Of a stretch of 64,000 bases of DNA, positions 37,083-46,336 are shown piece after piece (within the stretch, counting starts at the first letter, position 1; every line of letters starts with the position of its first letter). Origin of the DNA: JAKAIY01 sp963809385 (GTDB lineage: Bacteria; Chloroflexota; Ktedonobacteria; Ktedonobacterales; JADMIN01); NCBI GenBank assembly GCA_963809385.1, contig CAWEJL010000017.1, forward strand, positions 124,001-188,000, read 5' to 3'. Below the pieces are notes generated by a model that was not told the origin of the DNA, made no database searches, and saw only the letters and a list, made by a program, of their open reading frames with translations. A program made the translations under genes and the position numbers.

Positions 37083-37594
37083 GGATTGCCCTTGCGCAAC
37101 GTGATATCGGCAGGCAGTTCTATACGCCCGTAGCGGCCACGATAGTAGAGCAGCGGTTCACCTGATGTGGCGCCCAGGGCCTCAACCCGCCCCAGAATGA
37201 TGCTGTGATCGCCACCGTCATAGATCGCTTCCACGCGGCAATCTACCCACGCCAGCGCGTCACTGAGGATGGGCGCGCCAGTGGCCTCGCTCCGCCAGCT
37301 TACGCCACGGAAGCGGTCGGCGCGATCACCAGTCTGGCCAGCGAAGCGACGCGACAGATCCTGCTGCTCGACGGTAAGGATACTAGCGGCGAAGTAGGCC
37401 GCCTGGGGAATGGCGACATGCAGGTGTGAGCGCTTGTCAATCGAGACCATCACCAGCGGCGGTTCGAGTGAGATCGAAGCAAAGGCGTTCACAGTCACCC
37501 CAACGGGAGCTTTTCCTTCACAGGTCGTTACGACCGTCACACCCGTTGGGAACCGTCCGAGGACCGCCCTGAACTCCACGTCACTTACCGTCAT
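37079..37594 (-). CDS. flavin reductase domain protein (FMN-binding split barrel)
   Basis: The 171-residue protein shows the flavin reductase-like signature FRAVLGRFPTGVTVVTT, then VGVTVNAFASISLEPPLVMVSI and a C-terminal GDHSIILGRVEAL with the conserved Asp-His. Such proteins reduce FMN or FAD with NAD(P)H, usually to supply a two-component monooxygenase. No obvious oxygenase partner is adjacent; the UDG gene follows with a four-base overlap. It is divergent from the nucleotidyltransferase gene, with about 230 bases between them for both promoters. Confidence 0.9.
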   Translation of the reverse strand: MTVSDVEFRAVLGRFPTGVTVVTTCEGKAPVGVTVNAFASISLEPPLVMVSIDKRSHLHVAIPQAAYFAASILTVEQQDLSRRFAGQTGDRADRFRGVSWRSEATGAPILSDALAWVDCRVEAIYDGGDHSIILGRVEALGATSGEPLLYYRGRYGRIELPADITLRKGNP

Positions 37595-37823
37595 CTGTCG
37601 CTCTCCGCCGCTTACCGCGCTGTATCCCAGCGCCCGCTCGCAAGACCGGCGGGCAGGCGCCCTCGTCGTTCCGCGACGGTCCCGATAGCTCCGCCAGCCT
37701 CATCGCGCTCCCAACCAGGAGCGCGCGGGCCGGCTCGCGCATACTTCACACTCAGAAGTATACTGGTTGGGCCGGGCAGGCCGCAAACCGCGCCGAGTAG
37801 CGCATAGCGAGAAGGAGCAAGGT

Positions 37824-38621
37824 ATGCAGCCCAAGATGGAACTCGATGTCACCCCACTCGTTCCGGAGGCGCAGCCCATCGCGCGGGCGGCGGCGGAGGT
37901 CTATGCGCGCCACACACGCCCGTGGCTGATCGGGCTGCTGGCGCATGGCTCCGCGCTCAAGGGTGGCTTTATCCCGGGCTGCAGCGATATAGACATGCAA
38001 CTTTATCTCACAGAGGAAGCCTTCGATAGCGAAGGGCAACTGCCGCTGGAGCTTGGGTTGGCGATCCACCGCGACCTCGCGAGCATTCCGCTTGGCCCGT
38101 TTCAGTACATCCAGTGTTATGCGCGCTCCCCACACCCGCGCGACGGACTGGGTGGCCCCGTCCCCGGCGCGTATCACATGCTTCTCGGCTCATTACCCAT
38201 CGTTGAGGCGAGCGCTGAGGACCTGCGCGCATCAGCCCAGCGCGCACTCGCGGCCCTGCGCCCCACCCCAGGCTACATCGAGAGCGGTCTGCTGACCTAT
38301 AGCATGCCACGCCTCGAACGCCATGTGCGGCTGATGTGTACGGACGTCTGGCCATTCATGTATCACGTACTCAGCCTGACCGAACCCGATCCCATCGTGG
38401 TGTGGCGCCTACCGAAGGCCGAGGCGATCGCCAGGCTACCGTCCGCGATGGCGCTCCGCCGCGAGGCGGAAGCCTTCATGAGCGCGGTGCGAAGCGGCTA
38501 CGCGGGAGAGCAGGTCCCTGACGAGCTTCTCGCCATCATCGCACAGGGTGTGGCCTTCCGCGCCGCGGTGGTGGATTGGCATAGAGCGCGCGAGGCCGAA
38601 GCCTCAGCGGCTACAGACTGA
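37824..38621 (+). CDS. nucleotidyltransferase-fold protein of unknown substrate
   Basis: The 265-residue protein starts at ATG 37824 (AAGGAG upstream). The motif HGSALKGGFIPGCSDIDMQ matches the GS...D.D metal-binding core of the polymerase-beta-like nucleotidyltransferase fold, as in MNT or aminoglycoside adenylyltransferases. The remaining helical part (RALAALRPTPGYIESGLL, then HVRLMCTDVWPFMYHVL) resembles the C-terminal helical domains of such enzymes. It may modify a small molecule or tRNA-like acceptor; nothing in the context decides. Its 3' end overlaps the convergent LysE gene by 11 bases. Confidence 0.65.
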   Translation: MQPKMELDVTPLVPEAQPIARAAAEVYARHTRPWLIGLLAHGSALKGGFIPGCSDIDMQLYLTEEAFDSEGQLPLELGLAIHRDLASIPLGPFQYIQCYARSPHPRDGLGGPVPGAYHMLLGSLPIVEASAEDLRASAQRALAALRPTPGYIESGLLTYSMPRLERHVRLMCTDVWPFMYHVLSLTEPDPIVVWRLPKAEAIARLPSAMALRREAEAFMSAVRSGYAGEQVPDELLAIIAQGVAFRAAVVDWHRAREAEASAATD

Positions 38622-39276
38622 GCAGCGCGTAGGCCGCGAAGCCGAGCAGCGTGACGCCCGACACGCGGTTGACCCAGCGCATGGCGTTAGCCGTCAACCG
38701 TGAGCGCGCGAGGCTGACGCCCAAGCTGAGGATGAACCACCAGAGCGCGGACCCGAGAAAAACGCCGACCACCGTTGCGCTGGCGATGGCGACGGGCGCG
38801 CCCGCGTTCGCAAGCCCAACCCCAGCGAACACGGCGGCGAAGGCAAGGATCGTCGTCGGATTGGTCAACGTCAGGCCGAGTGTGGTGAGCCAAGCGGACA
38901 CCAGCCGCCAGCCATGCTGCGCCGTTGGAACCGGCGCCGCGCCGGACGCGGCGGCGGGTTTGACGGACGCAACGGGCTTCGCCAGCAGCGTACGCACGCC
39001 AAGCCAGCCGATGAAGACCGCGCCGAGGAGGTGAATCCACAGTCGCGCGCCAGAGAGCAGCAACGGAATCGCACTGACGCCGAAAGCCGCGACACCGCCA
39101 TAGAAGGCGTCAGCGGTGGCGGCGCCCAGGCCCGTGACAAAGCCGGTCAGGCGACCCTCCGCCAGCGTGCGGCGAATGCAGAGCACACCGATAGGGCCGA
39201 CTGGCGCAGCGATCGCCAGGCCCAGCGCGAGACCGCGCATCGTAAAGGGAAGCAAGTCGAAGAAGCCGGTGAGCAC
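38611..39276 (-). CDS. LysE family amino-acid exporter
   Basis: The 221-residue membrane protein has about six helices and the LysE-family N-terminal signature LALGLAIAAPVGPIGVLCIRR, with the later NPTTILAFAAVFAG segment. LysE/RhtB proteins export basic amino acids or other small solutes by proton exchange. I chose GTG 39276, because GGAGGAGGAG lies eight bases upstream and helix 1 then starts normally; a GTG at 39339 lies inside a leader hairpin. A long leader of over 300 bases precedes it and contains mutually exclusive pairings, listed separately. Confidence 0.87.
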   Translation of the reverse strand: MLTGFFDLLPFTMRGLALGLAIAAPVGPIGVLCIRRTLAEGRLTGFVTGLGAATADAFYGGVAAFGVSAIPLLLSGARLWIHLLGAVFIGWLGVRTLLAKPVASVKPAAASGAAPVPTAQHGWRLVSAWLTTLGLTLTNPTTILAFAAVFAGVGLANAGAPVAIASATVVGVFLGSALWWFILSLGVSLARSRLTANAMRWVNRVSGVTLLGFAAYALLSL

Positions 39277-39330
39277 GAAGAGAACTCCTCCTCCCACAGC
39301 CATGATGGAGCCGGGAGAGACAAGCGAAGC

Positions 39331-39418
39331 GCCCGCCACCTCATTGGGAGAGGTCTGGCGGGCGCTGATGAGCGATGGCTCACCGTGAACGGAGAATATG
39401 CGAAGCTACCCAGACCTC
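39331..39418 (-). promoter_or_regulatory. structured 5' leader of the LysE-type exporter (switch candidate)
   Basis: On the minus-strand transcript, 39363-39356 with 39338-39331 (eight pairs) and 39353-39350 with 39342-39339 (four pairs) form one hairpin shortly before the ribosome site. The same segment 39350-39358 is also perfectly complementary over nine bases to 39410-39418, which is transcribed earlier. The two pairings exclude one another, as in riboswitch or attenuator leaders. The surrounding 39277-39703 stretch has no recognisable gene, and I could not match a known riboswitch class. Confidence 0.35.
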
Positions 39419-39703
39419 CCAGAGAGAGGCTGGCGCTGCTGGAAGGCGGCGGAGCAGGGAATACGCGCGGGCAGAGCTGGATACGCGCCCATCGCCGTCA
39501 CTCCTCTCACTCAAAGCCGCACAGCATCCTCCCCGCGCAACGCGGTACGCGCGCCGAGTCGTGATGTCGCCCGTAGAATAAACGCAACACTATGCGCATG
39601 TCAATGAGCGCATGCGGCGCGCGTCTACGTATACTGAATGGGTGAACGGCTCTCGCGGTAGAAAGCGATGACACCTTTCATGACACCTGTTGAGGAGTGG
39701 AAT

Positions 39704-40210
39704 ATGGCGCTCGACATCCATCCCTTGCGCGCACGCGAGCTGGCGCAAATTGAGCGCGATCTGCCATTCCACTCGCATGAGCAATGGCTCGACTGGTTGA
39801 CACGCCAGGAGCAGGGAAGCATCACACTCTTCACCGCCTGGTTAGATTGCGTTGGTATCGGACACGCTATGGTCGCATGGACGCCGCGCGGCGATCCGTA
39901 TGTCGAATGGGTGGGCTGCCCGTGGATCTACGATGTGCTGACGCATCCCGATTACCGCTCTCGCGGTGTAGGCGCGGCCATGTTGCGAGTGTGTGAAGAG
40001 ACCGCCCGCGCTCGCGGCGCGACGTCCATCGGGTTAGGCGTCGCGGTGACGAACACGCGCGCGCGGGCGCTCTACGAGCGGCTGGGCTACCGCGACCCAG
40101 GCATCGGGCCGCGCGTGACGAGCGGCCAGTGGGCCGGCCCGGACGGTGTCACCCGCATATGGGAAGACCAGGTGCAGTACCTCACCAAGTCACTCCTCCC
40201 AGCGCGATAA
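39704..40210 (+). CDS. GNAT family N-acetyltransferase
   Basis: The 168-residue protein begins at ATG 39704, six bases after GAGGAG. The acetyl-CoA-binding core is VLTHPDYRSRGVGAAMLR, with the R/Q-x-x-G-x-G/A pattern, followed by ETARARGATSIGLGVAVTN and the C-terminal RALYERLGYRD. The acceptor substrate is not predictable. The adjacent minus-strand gene is a second, double-domain GNAT, convergent and nine bases away. Confidence 0.9.
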   Translation: MALDIHPLRARELAQIERDLPFHSHEQWLDWLTRQEQGSITLFTAWLDCVGIGHAMVAWTPRGDPYVEWVGCPWIYDVLTHPDYRSRGVGAAMLRVCEETARARGATSIGLGVAVTNTRARALYERLGYRDPGIGPRVTSGQWAGPDGVTRIWEDQVQYLTKSLLPAR

Positions 40211-40219
40211 CAGGCGTGG

Positions 40220-41132
40220 CTACAGGTACACGCCCCCCGGCAGATACAGCGTAGGATCGAACGGCGGCGCGCCCTCACTTGCCAAAAAGGTCTCTAGATA
40301 GACGATGAGGAATCCAGCCTCCACCAGCGGCGTCAGTGCTGGGTGTGGTCCTGGAACCGCCAGCCGTACCGTGGGAGCGCGCTCTACAGCGTAGCGCATG
40401 ACGGCCCCCACACAAGCTCGCGGCGTCATCGGGTGTGAGCGCGCCAACCGGGCCAATGATCCAGGACTTGGGACGCCACAAGAGCTCATTACAGCGCCGC
40501 TGGACAAAGGCGTAGCCTACGCGCTCACTGCCGCGCGTCAGCCAGAGCGGTTGCGCGTCGCGATGCGCAACCATCCAGCGTAGGTCTTGTAACCGCTCGA
40601 AGCCGCAGCTAACCAGGTCCCACCGCGCTAACTCTGGATCATCCATATCAGCGGGCGTAATCCCTAGCTCCGCGCCTGGTAGCGCATCGAGCCGGTGAGC
40701 GACGTCGGGTGTATCGGCGGCCAGCCAGTAGTTCGGCCACTGCGGGCGCATTCCCCAACGGATGTACAGCGCGGTGGCGCGAGGATCGCGCGAGGCCATC
40801 ACACAGCGCGCGCCTTCGCGCATGGGCAATGCGGAGAGCAGCGCCTGTCCCGCGCCATGCGACTGCGTATCACGAGCCACAAATAAATCGCTGAGATAGG
40901 TGAGCGGACCGCCTGCCGAGGGCCAGGTGTGGGTAGCGCCGAATCCCGTAATTACACCGCTCTCATCAACCGCCACGCGCATCTCGCCACGCGTTATGGA
41001 GTACGCGAAGCCTGCAAGAGGCGGGCCGGGCGGCGGAGTATCCTCTTCGCCCGCGACCTCGTCGTGGTACCAGATATCGTACAACCGGAGCAAGTCAGAT
41101 TCGACCGCCCGGCGCGTTTGAAAGCCTGTCAT
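40220..41132 (-). CDS. tandem-domain GNAT N-acetyltransferase (frameshifted)
   Basis: The N-terminal 230 residues contain a GNAT domain (YLSDLFVARDTQSHGAGQALL, ATALYIRWGM) and the first part of a second. The frame is lost near 40405 in a run of five G, where one extra base fits; the other frame continues GAVMRYAVERAPTVRLAVPG and LTPLVEAGFLIVYLETFLA, completing the second domain and a normal end at 40220. Repaired length is about 303 residues. It follows the MLAYVFWHW protein by two bases in a four-gene minus-strand unit. The substrate is unknown. Confidence 0.8.
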
Positions 41133-41134
41133 GG

Positions 41135-41725
41135 TTATTCCTCGATCGAGTCCCGCGCGCCTGCGTCATTCTCAAGTGGCCAGACCCGTTCACGCCGCGT
41201 CAGATGCGGGCGCCAGTCGGGCTCCAGCGTATGTGGGTCATCGGTCATCAGGCACATTTCCGGCGCGGGACCCAGCGTCATCATGCGCGTCCACAGACGC
41301 GGCAGGTCGGAACCCATCCGCTGATAGAGCGCCGCATACCGCATATCTTCGGGCTTGTGGAACCACAGCGCGTAGCGGCCCTCCAGCGAGAGGGGCTGGC
41401 CCACGCGCGGGCCAGCGGGCGCATAGAGCGCCGCCATCCCGCCGCCAGCCAGCGAGGCCGCCGCGTCGTGCTCATCCTGTAAGAGGTCTGAGATGGCCGC
41501 GCTATTGAGCGCGTCCAGTCCCGCGCTATCCGCCAGCAAGTACCAGTCTTCCCAAACGACCGAAACGGGTGTCCAGGACGGCCCGGTGACGCGCCAGATA
41601 TGCGACCGCAGCAGCGCCGATGGCCCGCGCGCCGCCAGCGCCGCATGAAACACGCGCTGGCGCTCCTCGTACTCATCGGAAGCGATCCCCGGACGGGGCC
41701 AGTGCCAGAAGACATACGCCAGCAT
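41135..41725 (-). CDS. conserved protein of unknown function
   Basis: The 196-residue soluble protein starts at ATG 41725 (GAGGAGAGG upstream). It opens MLAYVFWHWPRPGIASDEYE and contains VSVVWEDWYLLADSAGLDAL and a Gly-rich MAALYAPAGPRV. The paired strand-helix-strand pattern (LAYVFWHW; SVVWEDWYLL) suggests a ferredoxin-like alpha+beta fold, but I cannot name a family. It lies between a 2H phosphoesterase and a double GNAT gene and is probably co-transcribed with both. Confidence 0.65.
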   Translation of the reverse strand: MLAYVFWHWPRPGIASDEYEERQRVFHAALAARGPSALLRSHIWRVTGPSWTPVSVVWEDWYLLADSAGLDALNSAAISDLLQDEHDAAASLAGGGMAALYAPAGPRVGQPLSLEGRYALWFHKPEDMRYAALYQRMGSDLPRLWTRMMTLGPAPEMCLMTDDPHTLEPDWRPHLTRRERVWPLENDAGARDSIEE

Positions 41726-41774
41726 CGCGCGCGCCTCTCCTCTTGTGATATCTATCGTCTTGTCGCTGGTCAAC

Positions 41775-42341
41775 CTACCGCGTTCCGCCCGCGCTGCTCA
41801 GCATGACCTGTTCCAGCGGCGCATACGAGGCTTCGCCTGGTCTCCGGTAGAGCAGCGTCAGATCGCTCACGAAGACATCCCGGCGGAAGTCGCGCGACGA
41901 CCAGGCGGTCAGCAGCGATTCTAGCGCCTCAGGCGTCAGATCGCGCTGCGCCAGTGTCACATGCGGTATCCACGACGCGCTCGCATAGAGCGGCGATGGT
42001 TCACGCGCGACGCGCTCGTTAGCCAGCACGCGCCAGAGCGTCGCGTGCAGCGCGTCAAGCGCTGGGGTTCGCTCGACAGCGAGATACAAGACGGGCTCAA
42101 ACGCGGTGAACGCCCCTAACCCTATAATACGCAAAGTGAATGGAGCGATGTGCGCCGCCATGCTGCGCATAACCATCCCAACCCGCGCGAGGTCATAGTC
42201 CTCGGCGAGATAGAAAGAAATGTGTGGATATGGCGTGCTGCGCGCGGCTTCGCGCAAGCCATGCTTACGCTCCAGCTCAGCCCACAGCGCGCGAGTCGCC
42301 TGAGCGCTCGCGTCATCCAGCAACGAGACTATTCCCTGCAT
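41775..42341 (-). CDS. 2H phosphoesterase / 2'-5' RNA ligase-like protein
   Basis: The 188-residue protein has the two catalytic H-x-T/S-h motifs of the 2H superfamily: PHISFYL near residue 40 and PHVTLAQ near residue 130. The family includes RNA ligases and cyclic phosphodiesterases that act on RNA ends or on ADP-ribose cyclic phosphates. The start ATG (MQGIVSLLDD) lies ten bases after the stop of the upstream aminotransferase, implying co-transcription. The upstream open frame overlaps that gene and is not used. Confidence 0.85.
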   Translation of the reverse strand: MQGIVSLLDDASAQATRALWAELERKHGLREAARSTPYPHISFYLAEDYDLARVGMVMRSMAAHIAPFTLRIIGLGAFTAFEPVLYLAVERTPALDALHATLWRVLANERVAREPSPLYASASWIPHVTLAQRDLTPEALESLLTAWSSRDFRRDVFVSDLTLLYRRPGEASYAPLEQVMLSSAGGTR

Positions 42342-42351
42342 CACGCGCTCC

Positions 42352-43773
42352 CTACACGTCTGGCACGGGTATACAGCCGACGGAGAGGCGCACATAGTCA
42401 TCAGAATAGCCAAACGCGCCGCCCGGCACGCCCGCGATGCCTGTCTGGCCAAAGAATGTAAAGACGTTCTCGCCTGGCGCGAGCTGGCTCCAGTTGTAGA
42501 CCGTGCCGCCATCATCCAGATTGATCGTCGCGAAGAGTGGCTGCCGCGCGTTCAGGGCGTGTAGCTGGCGAGTCAGTCGCTCACGCCGCAACTGGTAGAG
42601 CGCGCGAATGCGCGTCTCGATCTCTGGATGATCCCCGAAAAGCTCCAGCACGGCCATGTAGCGCAATTGCCAATCAGCGGGGAGCGAAGCGGTGGTGTTC
42701 GTCCATCCAGGGAGCATGCTCTGAGCGACTTCCGCAGAACCAAACGCCACCCACCCGAAACGGTCGCCCGTGAGCGTATGCGACTTGGAGAAACTGCCGC
42801 AATAGACGGTGCGCGCGCGGCGGCCTGGCGCGGTTAGCGCGCGCATGCGCTCACGATCTTCGGCGGGATCACCAGTGCCAATGTACGCCAGATCGGCGAC
42901 GAGGAGCAGATCACTGCCGCGCTCGTCGAGTAGGTCATAGAGCGCGCCAAGCTCGTCAGGACTGTAGGCGAAGGCGGTTGGATTGTTCGAGACCGTGAGA
43001 TAGAGAGCGCGCGCGTCTGGAGCGGCGTCGAGCGCCTCCGCTAGCGCCTGGGGCGTGATCTGGAAACGGTCTTCGGGGCGCGTGGCGATGCGCTGCGAGC
43101 GGATGCCGATGTTGTTCGCCTGCCACTCTGGCACGTTGAAGCCTGGGGCGGGAAAGATGACATGAAAGTCGGGGTGCGGCGCGCCAGGCCTGCGCTCTGA
43201 CGCCATCAACCCCTGCCAGAACTTGCCGAGCGCGTCAAGTGATCCAAGGCTAGCAAAGATATCCGCAGGAGAAAAGCTCACCCCCCACGAGCGCTCGATG
43301 TGCGCCGCCACGTGCTCTCGCAGGGCCATCGCGCCCGTGCCAGCGATGTCATAGAGGCGAAGATCAACATGGCGCGTCAGCAACTCGCGCTCCAGTTCCA
43401 TCATGCGCTGGTGAATCCAGAGCGTGCGCGCTCCAGTCGCCGTATGACCGCCGATCACCTCGCCCGGCAGCGCCAGCCCCATCTCATCCGCCAGCGAGAC
43501 GAACTCCGGCCCGTCGTCACAGTCAGAGATGCGGCGGACATCTATATCGCCGATTGTTCGGTTGACGATTTCCTGGCTGATGATGTCTTCGGGAATCCCC
43601 TGCTCGCGGCACTCCGCAATCAGGTCATTCACCATGCGCGCCATCACTCGGATGGGAGCCGCGCCTGAGGCGAGCAATGGTTGCGCGCGCGCGCTGGCCT
43701 CCCGACGCATCCTGGCGACCCGCTCGCGATACGCTTTGGTCTGACGCTTGGTACGCTCAACCACAGCAGACAT
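42352..43773 (-). CDS. PLP-dependent class I/II aminotransferase
   Basis: The 473-residue fold-type I enzyme has VSNNPTAFAYSPDEL (substrate and PLP contacts), ADLAYIGTGD (PLP ring Asp and Tyr) and the PLP lysine in GSFSKSHTLTGDRFGW. It carries an N-terminal helical extension of about 90 residues (from ERTKRQTKAY to NDLIAE) not seen in short aspartate aminotransferases. AAGGAG precedes the ATG. It heads a four-gene unit with 2H phosphoesterase, a hypothetical protein and a GNAT. The amino donor and acceptor cannot be assigned. Confidence 0.88.
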   Translation of the reverse strand: MSAVVERTKRQTKAYRERVARMRREASARAQPLLASGAAPIRVMARMVNDLIAECREQGIPEDIISQEIVNRTIGDIDVRRISDCDDGPEFVSLADEMGLALPGEVIGGHTATGARTLWIHQRMMELERELLTRHVDLRLYDIAGTGAMALREHVAAHIERSWGVSFSPADIFASLGSLDALGKFWQGLMASERRPGAPHPDFHVIFPAPGFNVPEWQANNIGIRSQRIATRPEDRFQITPQALAEALDAAPDARALYLTVSNNPTAFAYSPDELGALYDLLDERGSDLLLVADLAYIGTGDPAEDRERMRALTAPGRRARTVYCGSFSKSHTLTGDRFGWVAFGSAEVAQSMLPGWTNTTASLPADWQLRYMAVLELFGDHPEIETRIRALYQLRRERLTRQLHALNARQPLFATINLDDGGTVYNWSQLAPGENVFTFFGQTGIAGVPGGAFGYSDDYVRLSVGCIPVPDV

Positions 43774-44005
43774 GAACCAGCTCCTTGATTCCCGCAGTCA
43801 TCAGTGACAGGGGTATCTGACGGCGACGCGCCGTCGCATGCGCGGCATGGCGCCATTGCCGCGCCGCTGCTGGCAGGATAACACAGCCCATCAGGCGCCG
43901 CAATTCACAAGGCGCGTGGAGTGGTATGCTGAATGGGAACGATCATGCGAGGGCGATACGGGGCTGGCTGCCGTTCGCTATCACCGCATGCGCTGGAGAG
44001 GGCGA

Positions 44006-45667
44006 GTGGGCGTGAGCGACGCGCGGCGCGAGGTGACGGCTGAAGTTGCCCGCGCTGCGGTGGATACGGAACTCTGGGAACCGGGCGGAACGCTGATCGT
44101 CGCGGTCTCCGGTGGCGCCGACTCACTGTGCCTGCTTGGCGCGCTTCTCGACCTGCGCGAGCGCGGAATGGCCTGCGCGCCGGGCGACTTGGTGGTGGCG
44201 ACGCTCGATCACGGGTTGCGCGGCGCGGCTGGAGCCGATGACGCGCGCTGGGTTGCGGCGCTGGCGGCCAAACTGGGAGTGCGCTGTGTCACCGGCCAGG
44301 TGGACACGCGCACCCTCGCACGGGAGCGGCGGCTCTCACTGGAGGACGCGGCGCGCCGCCTGCGCTACGACTTCCTGCGTCAGGTCGCCCGTGACACTGG
44401 CGCCGCGCGCATCTGCGTCGCCCACACCCAGGATGACCAGGCGGAGACTGTGCTACTCCACCTGCTGCGAGGCAGCGGCCTTGCAGGGCTAACGGGGATG
44501 CGCCCGCTGCAAAGCGACATCGCGCGCCCGCTGCTGACTATCACCCGCGCCCAGACCGAGGCGTACTGCGCCTCGCGCGGCTGGGAGCCACGCGAAGATG
44601 AGACTAACCGCGACGAGCGCTACCTGCGGAACCGCGTCCGGCTGCGCCTGCTGCCCACGATGGAGGCGTACAATCCCCAGTTGCGGAAGGCGCTTGCGCG
44701 TATGGCGGCGACGCTCGCGGATGATGAGGCGCTACTCACCGCGGCGACCAATGTGGCCTGGGCTGAGGTGGTGGTGGGCGAGTCGCCGGGGACGGTCGCG
44801 CTTGGACTGGCGGCGCTGGGTGAGCAGCCACGCGGGCTGCGCCGGCGGCTCATCCGCCAGGCGGTCGAGCGATTGGCGCCGCATCCGCCCGCACATGATG
44901 ATCTGGGGTACGCGCTGGCCGCGCTGGAAGCGCGACACATCAGCCTCATCGAGCGGCTGGCCGCGACCGGCGCGACCGGCGCCATGCTGACACTGCCCAG
45001 CGGGCTGCGCGCGTCTCGAAGTTACACAGAGTTGCGCCTGAGCCGCGCTGCGCGGCGCGAGCCAGCGCGCGAACAGCGTGAGACGATGGGAGGCGCGGTC
45101 GCGCGCGTGTGGCCGCTGACGCCGCCAGGCGTGGTGGAGGCGGCGGAGTTGGGATGGCGGGTGCGCGCAGTGGTCATCGAGACGCCGCCCGGCCTGGAAG
45201 GCGGCGCCCTGCCAGAGCCGCCACGGCTGCCGCCAATCAGCCAGGCGGGGACCGCGGCGGCGGTCCATCGCGGCGAATGGCGCGTCTACGCCGACGCGGC
45301 TGTAGCCGGCGAGCGGCTCACCGTGCGCGCCTGGCGGCCCGGCGACCGGTTCCGTCCGCTGGGCATGGCGCACACCAAAAAGCTCCAGGACGTGTTCGCT
45401 GACGCCAAAGTCCCGCGCGAGCTACGGCGGAGCCTGCCGCTGGTATGCGCGGGCGAGGGCGCGGAGGAGCGCATCGTTTGGATTGCGGGCGTGCGGATCG
45501 GCGACGAGTTCAAGCTGACAGGTGAGACACACCGCGCGCTCGCGCTACAGGCCGAACCGCTCGATCAGCGCGATGGGGATGGTTGGAGCGTGGATGTGTC
45601 ACGCAGGCAAGACGATCATGAGAGCGATCACAGCGAAAACGCGGAGGAGAACAACGACCATGAGTGA
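44006..45667 (+). CDS. tilS: tRNA(Ile)-lysidine synthase
   Basis: TilS attaches lysine to C34 of the CAU-anticodon isoleucine tRNA so that it reads AUA. The PP-loop ATP motif AVSGGADS, LDHGLRGAAGADD, AHTQDDQAETVLLHLLRGSG and RPLLTITRAQTEAYC mark the catalytic domain. The C-terminal domain has VRAWRPGDRFRPLGM and KKLQDVFADAKVPR. A very acidic, His/Asn-rich tail of about 25 residues is unusual. GTG 44006 is chosen because GGAG lies seven bases upstream; ATG 43988 and GTG 44012 are alternatives. It overlaps hpt by eight bases, a classic tilS-hpt pair. Confidence 0.93.
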   Translation: MGVSDARREVTAEVARAAVDTELWEPGGTLIVAVSGGADSLCLLGALLDLRERGMACAPGDLVVATLDHGLRGAAGADDARWVAALAAKLGVRCVTGQVDTRTLARERRLSLEDAARRLRYDFLRQVARDTGAARICVAHTQDDQAETVLLHLLRGSGLAGLTGMRPLQSDIARPLLTITRAQTEAYCASRGWEPREDETNRDERYLRNRVRLRLLPTMEAYNPQLRKALARMAATLADDEALLTAATNVAWAEVVVGESPGTVALGLAALGEQPRGLRRRLIRQAVERLAPHPPAHDDLGYALAALEARHISLIERLAATGATGAMLTLPSGLRASRSYTELRLSRAARREPAREQRETMGGAVARVWPLTPPGVVEAAELGWRVRAVVIETPPGLEGGALPEPPRLPPISQAGTAAAVHRGEWRVYADAAVAGERLTVRAWRPGDRFRPLGMAHTKKLQDVFADAKVPRELRRSLPLVCAGEGAEERIVWIAGVRIGDEFKLTGETHRALALQAEPLDQRDGDGWSVDVSRRQDDHESDHSENAEENNDHE

Positions 45668-46325
45668 CAGCGCGACTTCTATGGACTATGTACGGGTGGG
45701 CCAGCCGGTGGTGACTGACCCAGCCTGGGCCGAAGCCGCGCCGCCAGGAGCTGAGCGGAACGACATCGCGCGGGTCATTATCAACGGCGAGCGCATCGCC
45801 TCGCGCGTCCGCGAGCTGGGAGACGCCATCACACGCGCCTACGCCTCGCATGTCGCGGAGAGCAGGCTCGTGCTGGCCATCACGCTGCGCGGCGCCGCAG
45901 TATTCGCCGCCGACCTGGCGCGCGTCATCAATCTGCCCGTCGAGCTTGATTTTATCAGCGCCGCAAGCTATGGTGACTCAACCATGACATCCGGCTCTGT
46001 GCGCTTCCTCAAAGACCTGGAGACCAATATCGAGAACCGGCATGTCCTGATTATCGAGGACATTCTCGATAGCGGGCTCACGCTGGCAAAACTGGTCGAG
46101 ACACTCGAAGTGCGCAACCCGGCCAGCCTGCGTGTCTGCGCCCTGCTAGATAAGGGCAAGCCATTCCCGCTGCGCGCCAATCCCCAGACGCTCGCCTTCA
46201 CCGGATTCCTCATCCCCGATGAGTTCGTCGTCGGCTACGGCCTCGACTACTCCCAGCGCTATCGGAACCTGCCCTACGTCGGCGTCCTCAAGCCTGAGGT
46301 CTACGCGCGCCCGATTGGCAAGTAG
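45660..46325 (+). CDS. hpt: hypoxanthine phosphoribosyltransferase
   Basis: The 221-residue purine-salvage enzyme joins hypoxanthine or guanine to PRPP. It shows the PRPP-binding motif VLIIEDILDSGLTL, AITLRGAAVFAADLA for the loop near pyrophosphate, the flexible-loop segment SAASYGDSTMTSG and the base-contact region DEFVVGYGLDYSQRYRNLP. An N-terminal extension of about 25 residues precedes the core. GGAGGAG lies ten bases before the ATG, inside the end of tilS. Confidence 0.94.
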   Translation: MSDSATSMDYVRVGQPVVTDPAWAEAAPPGAERNDIARVIINGERIASRVRELGDAITRAYASHVAESRLVLAITLRGAAVFAADLARVINLPVELDFISAASYGDSTMTSGSVRFLKDLETNIENRHVLIIEDILDSGLTLAKLVETLEVRNPASLRVCALLDKGKPFPLRANPQTLAFTGFLIPDEFVVGYGLDYSQRYRNLPYVGVLKPEVYARPIGK

Positions 46326-46336
46326 CCCCTGCTAGC

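Noticed and set aside
39541..39600. TACCGCG in the LysE leader as a T-box fragment
   Set aside because: The rest of the T-box antiterminator core is absent and no specifier loop could be placed.
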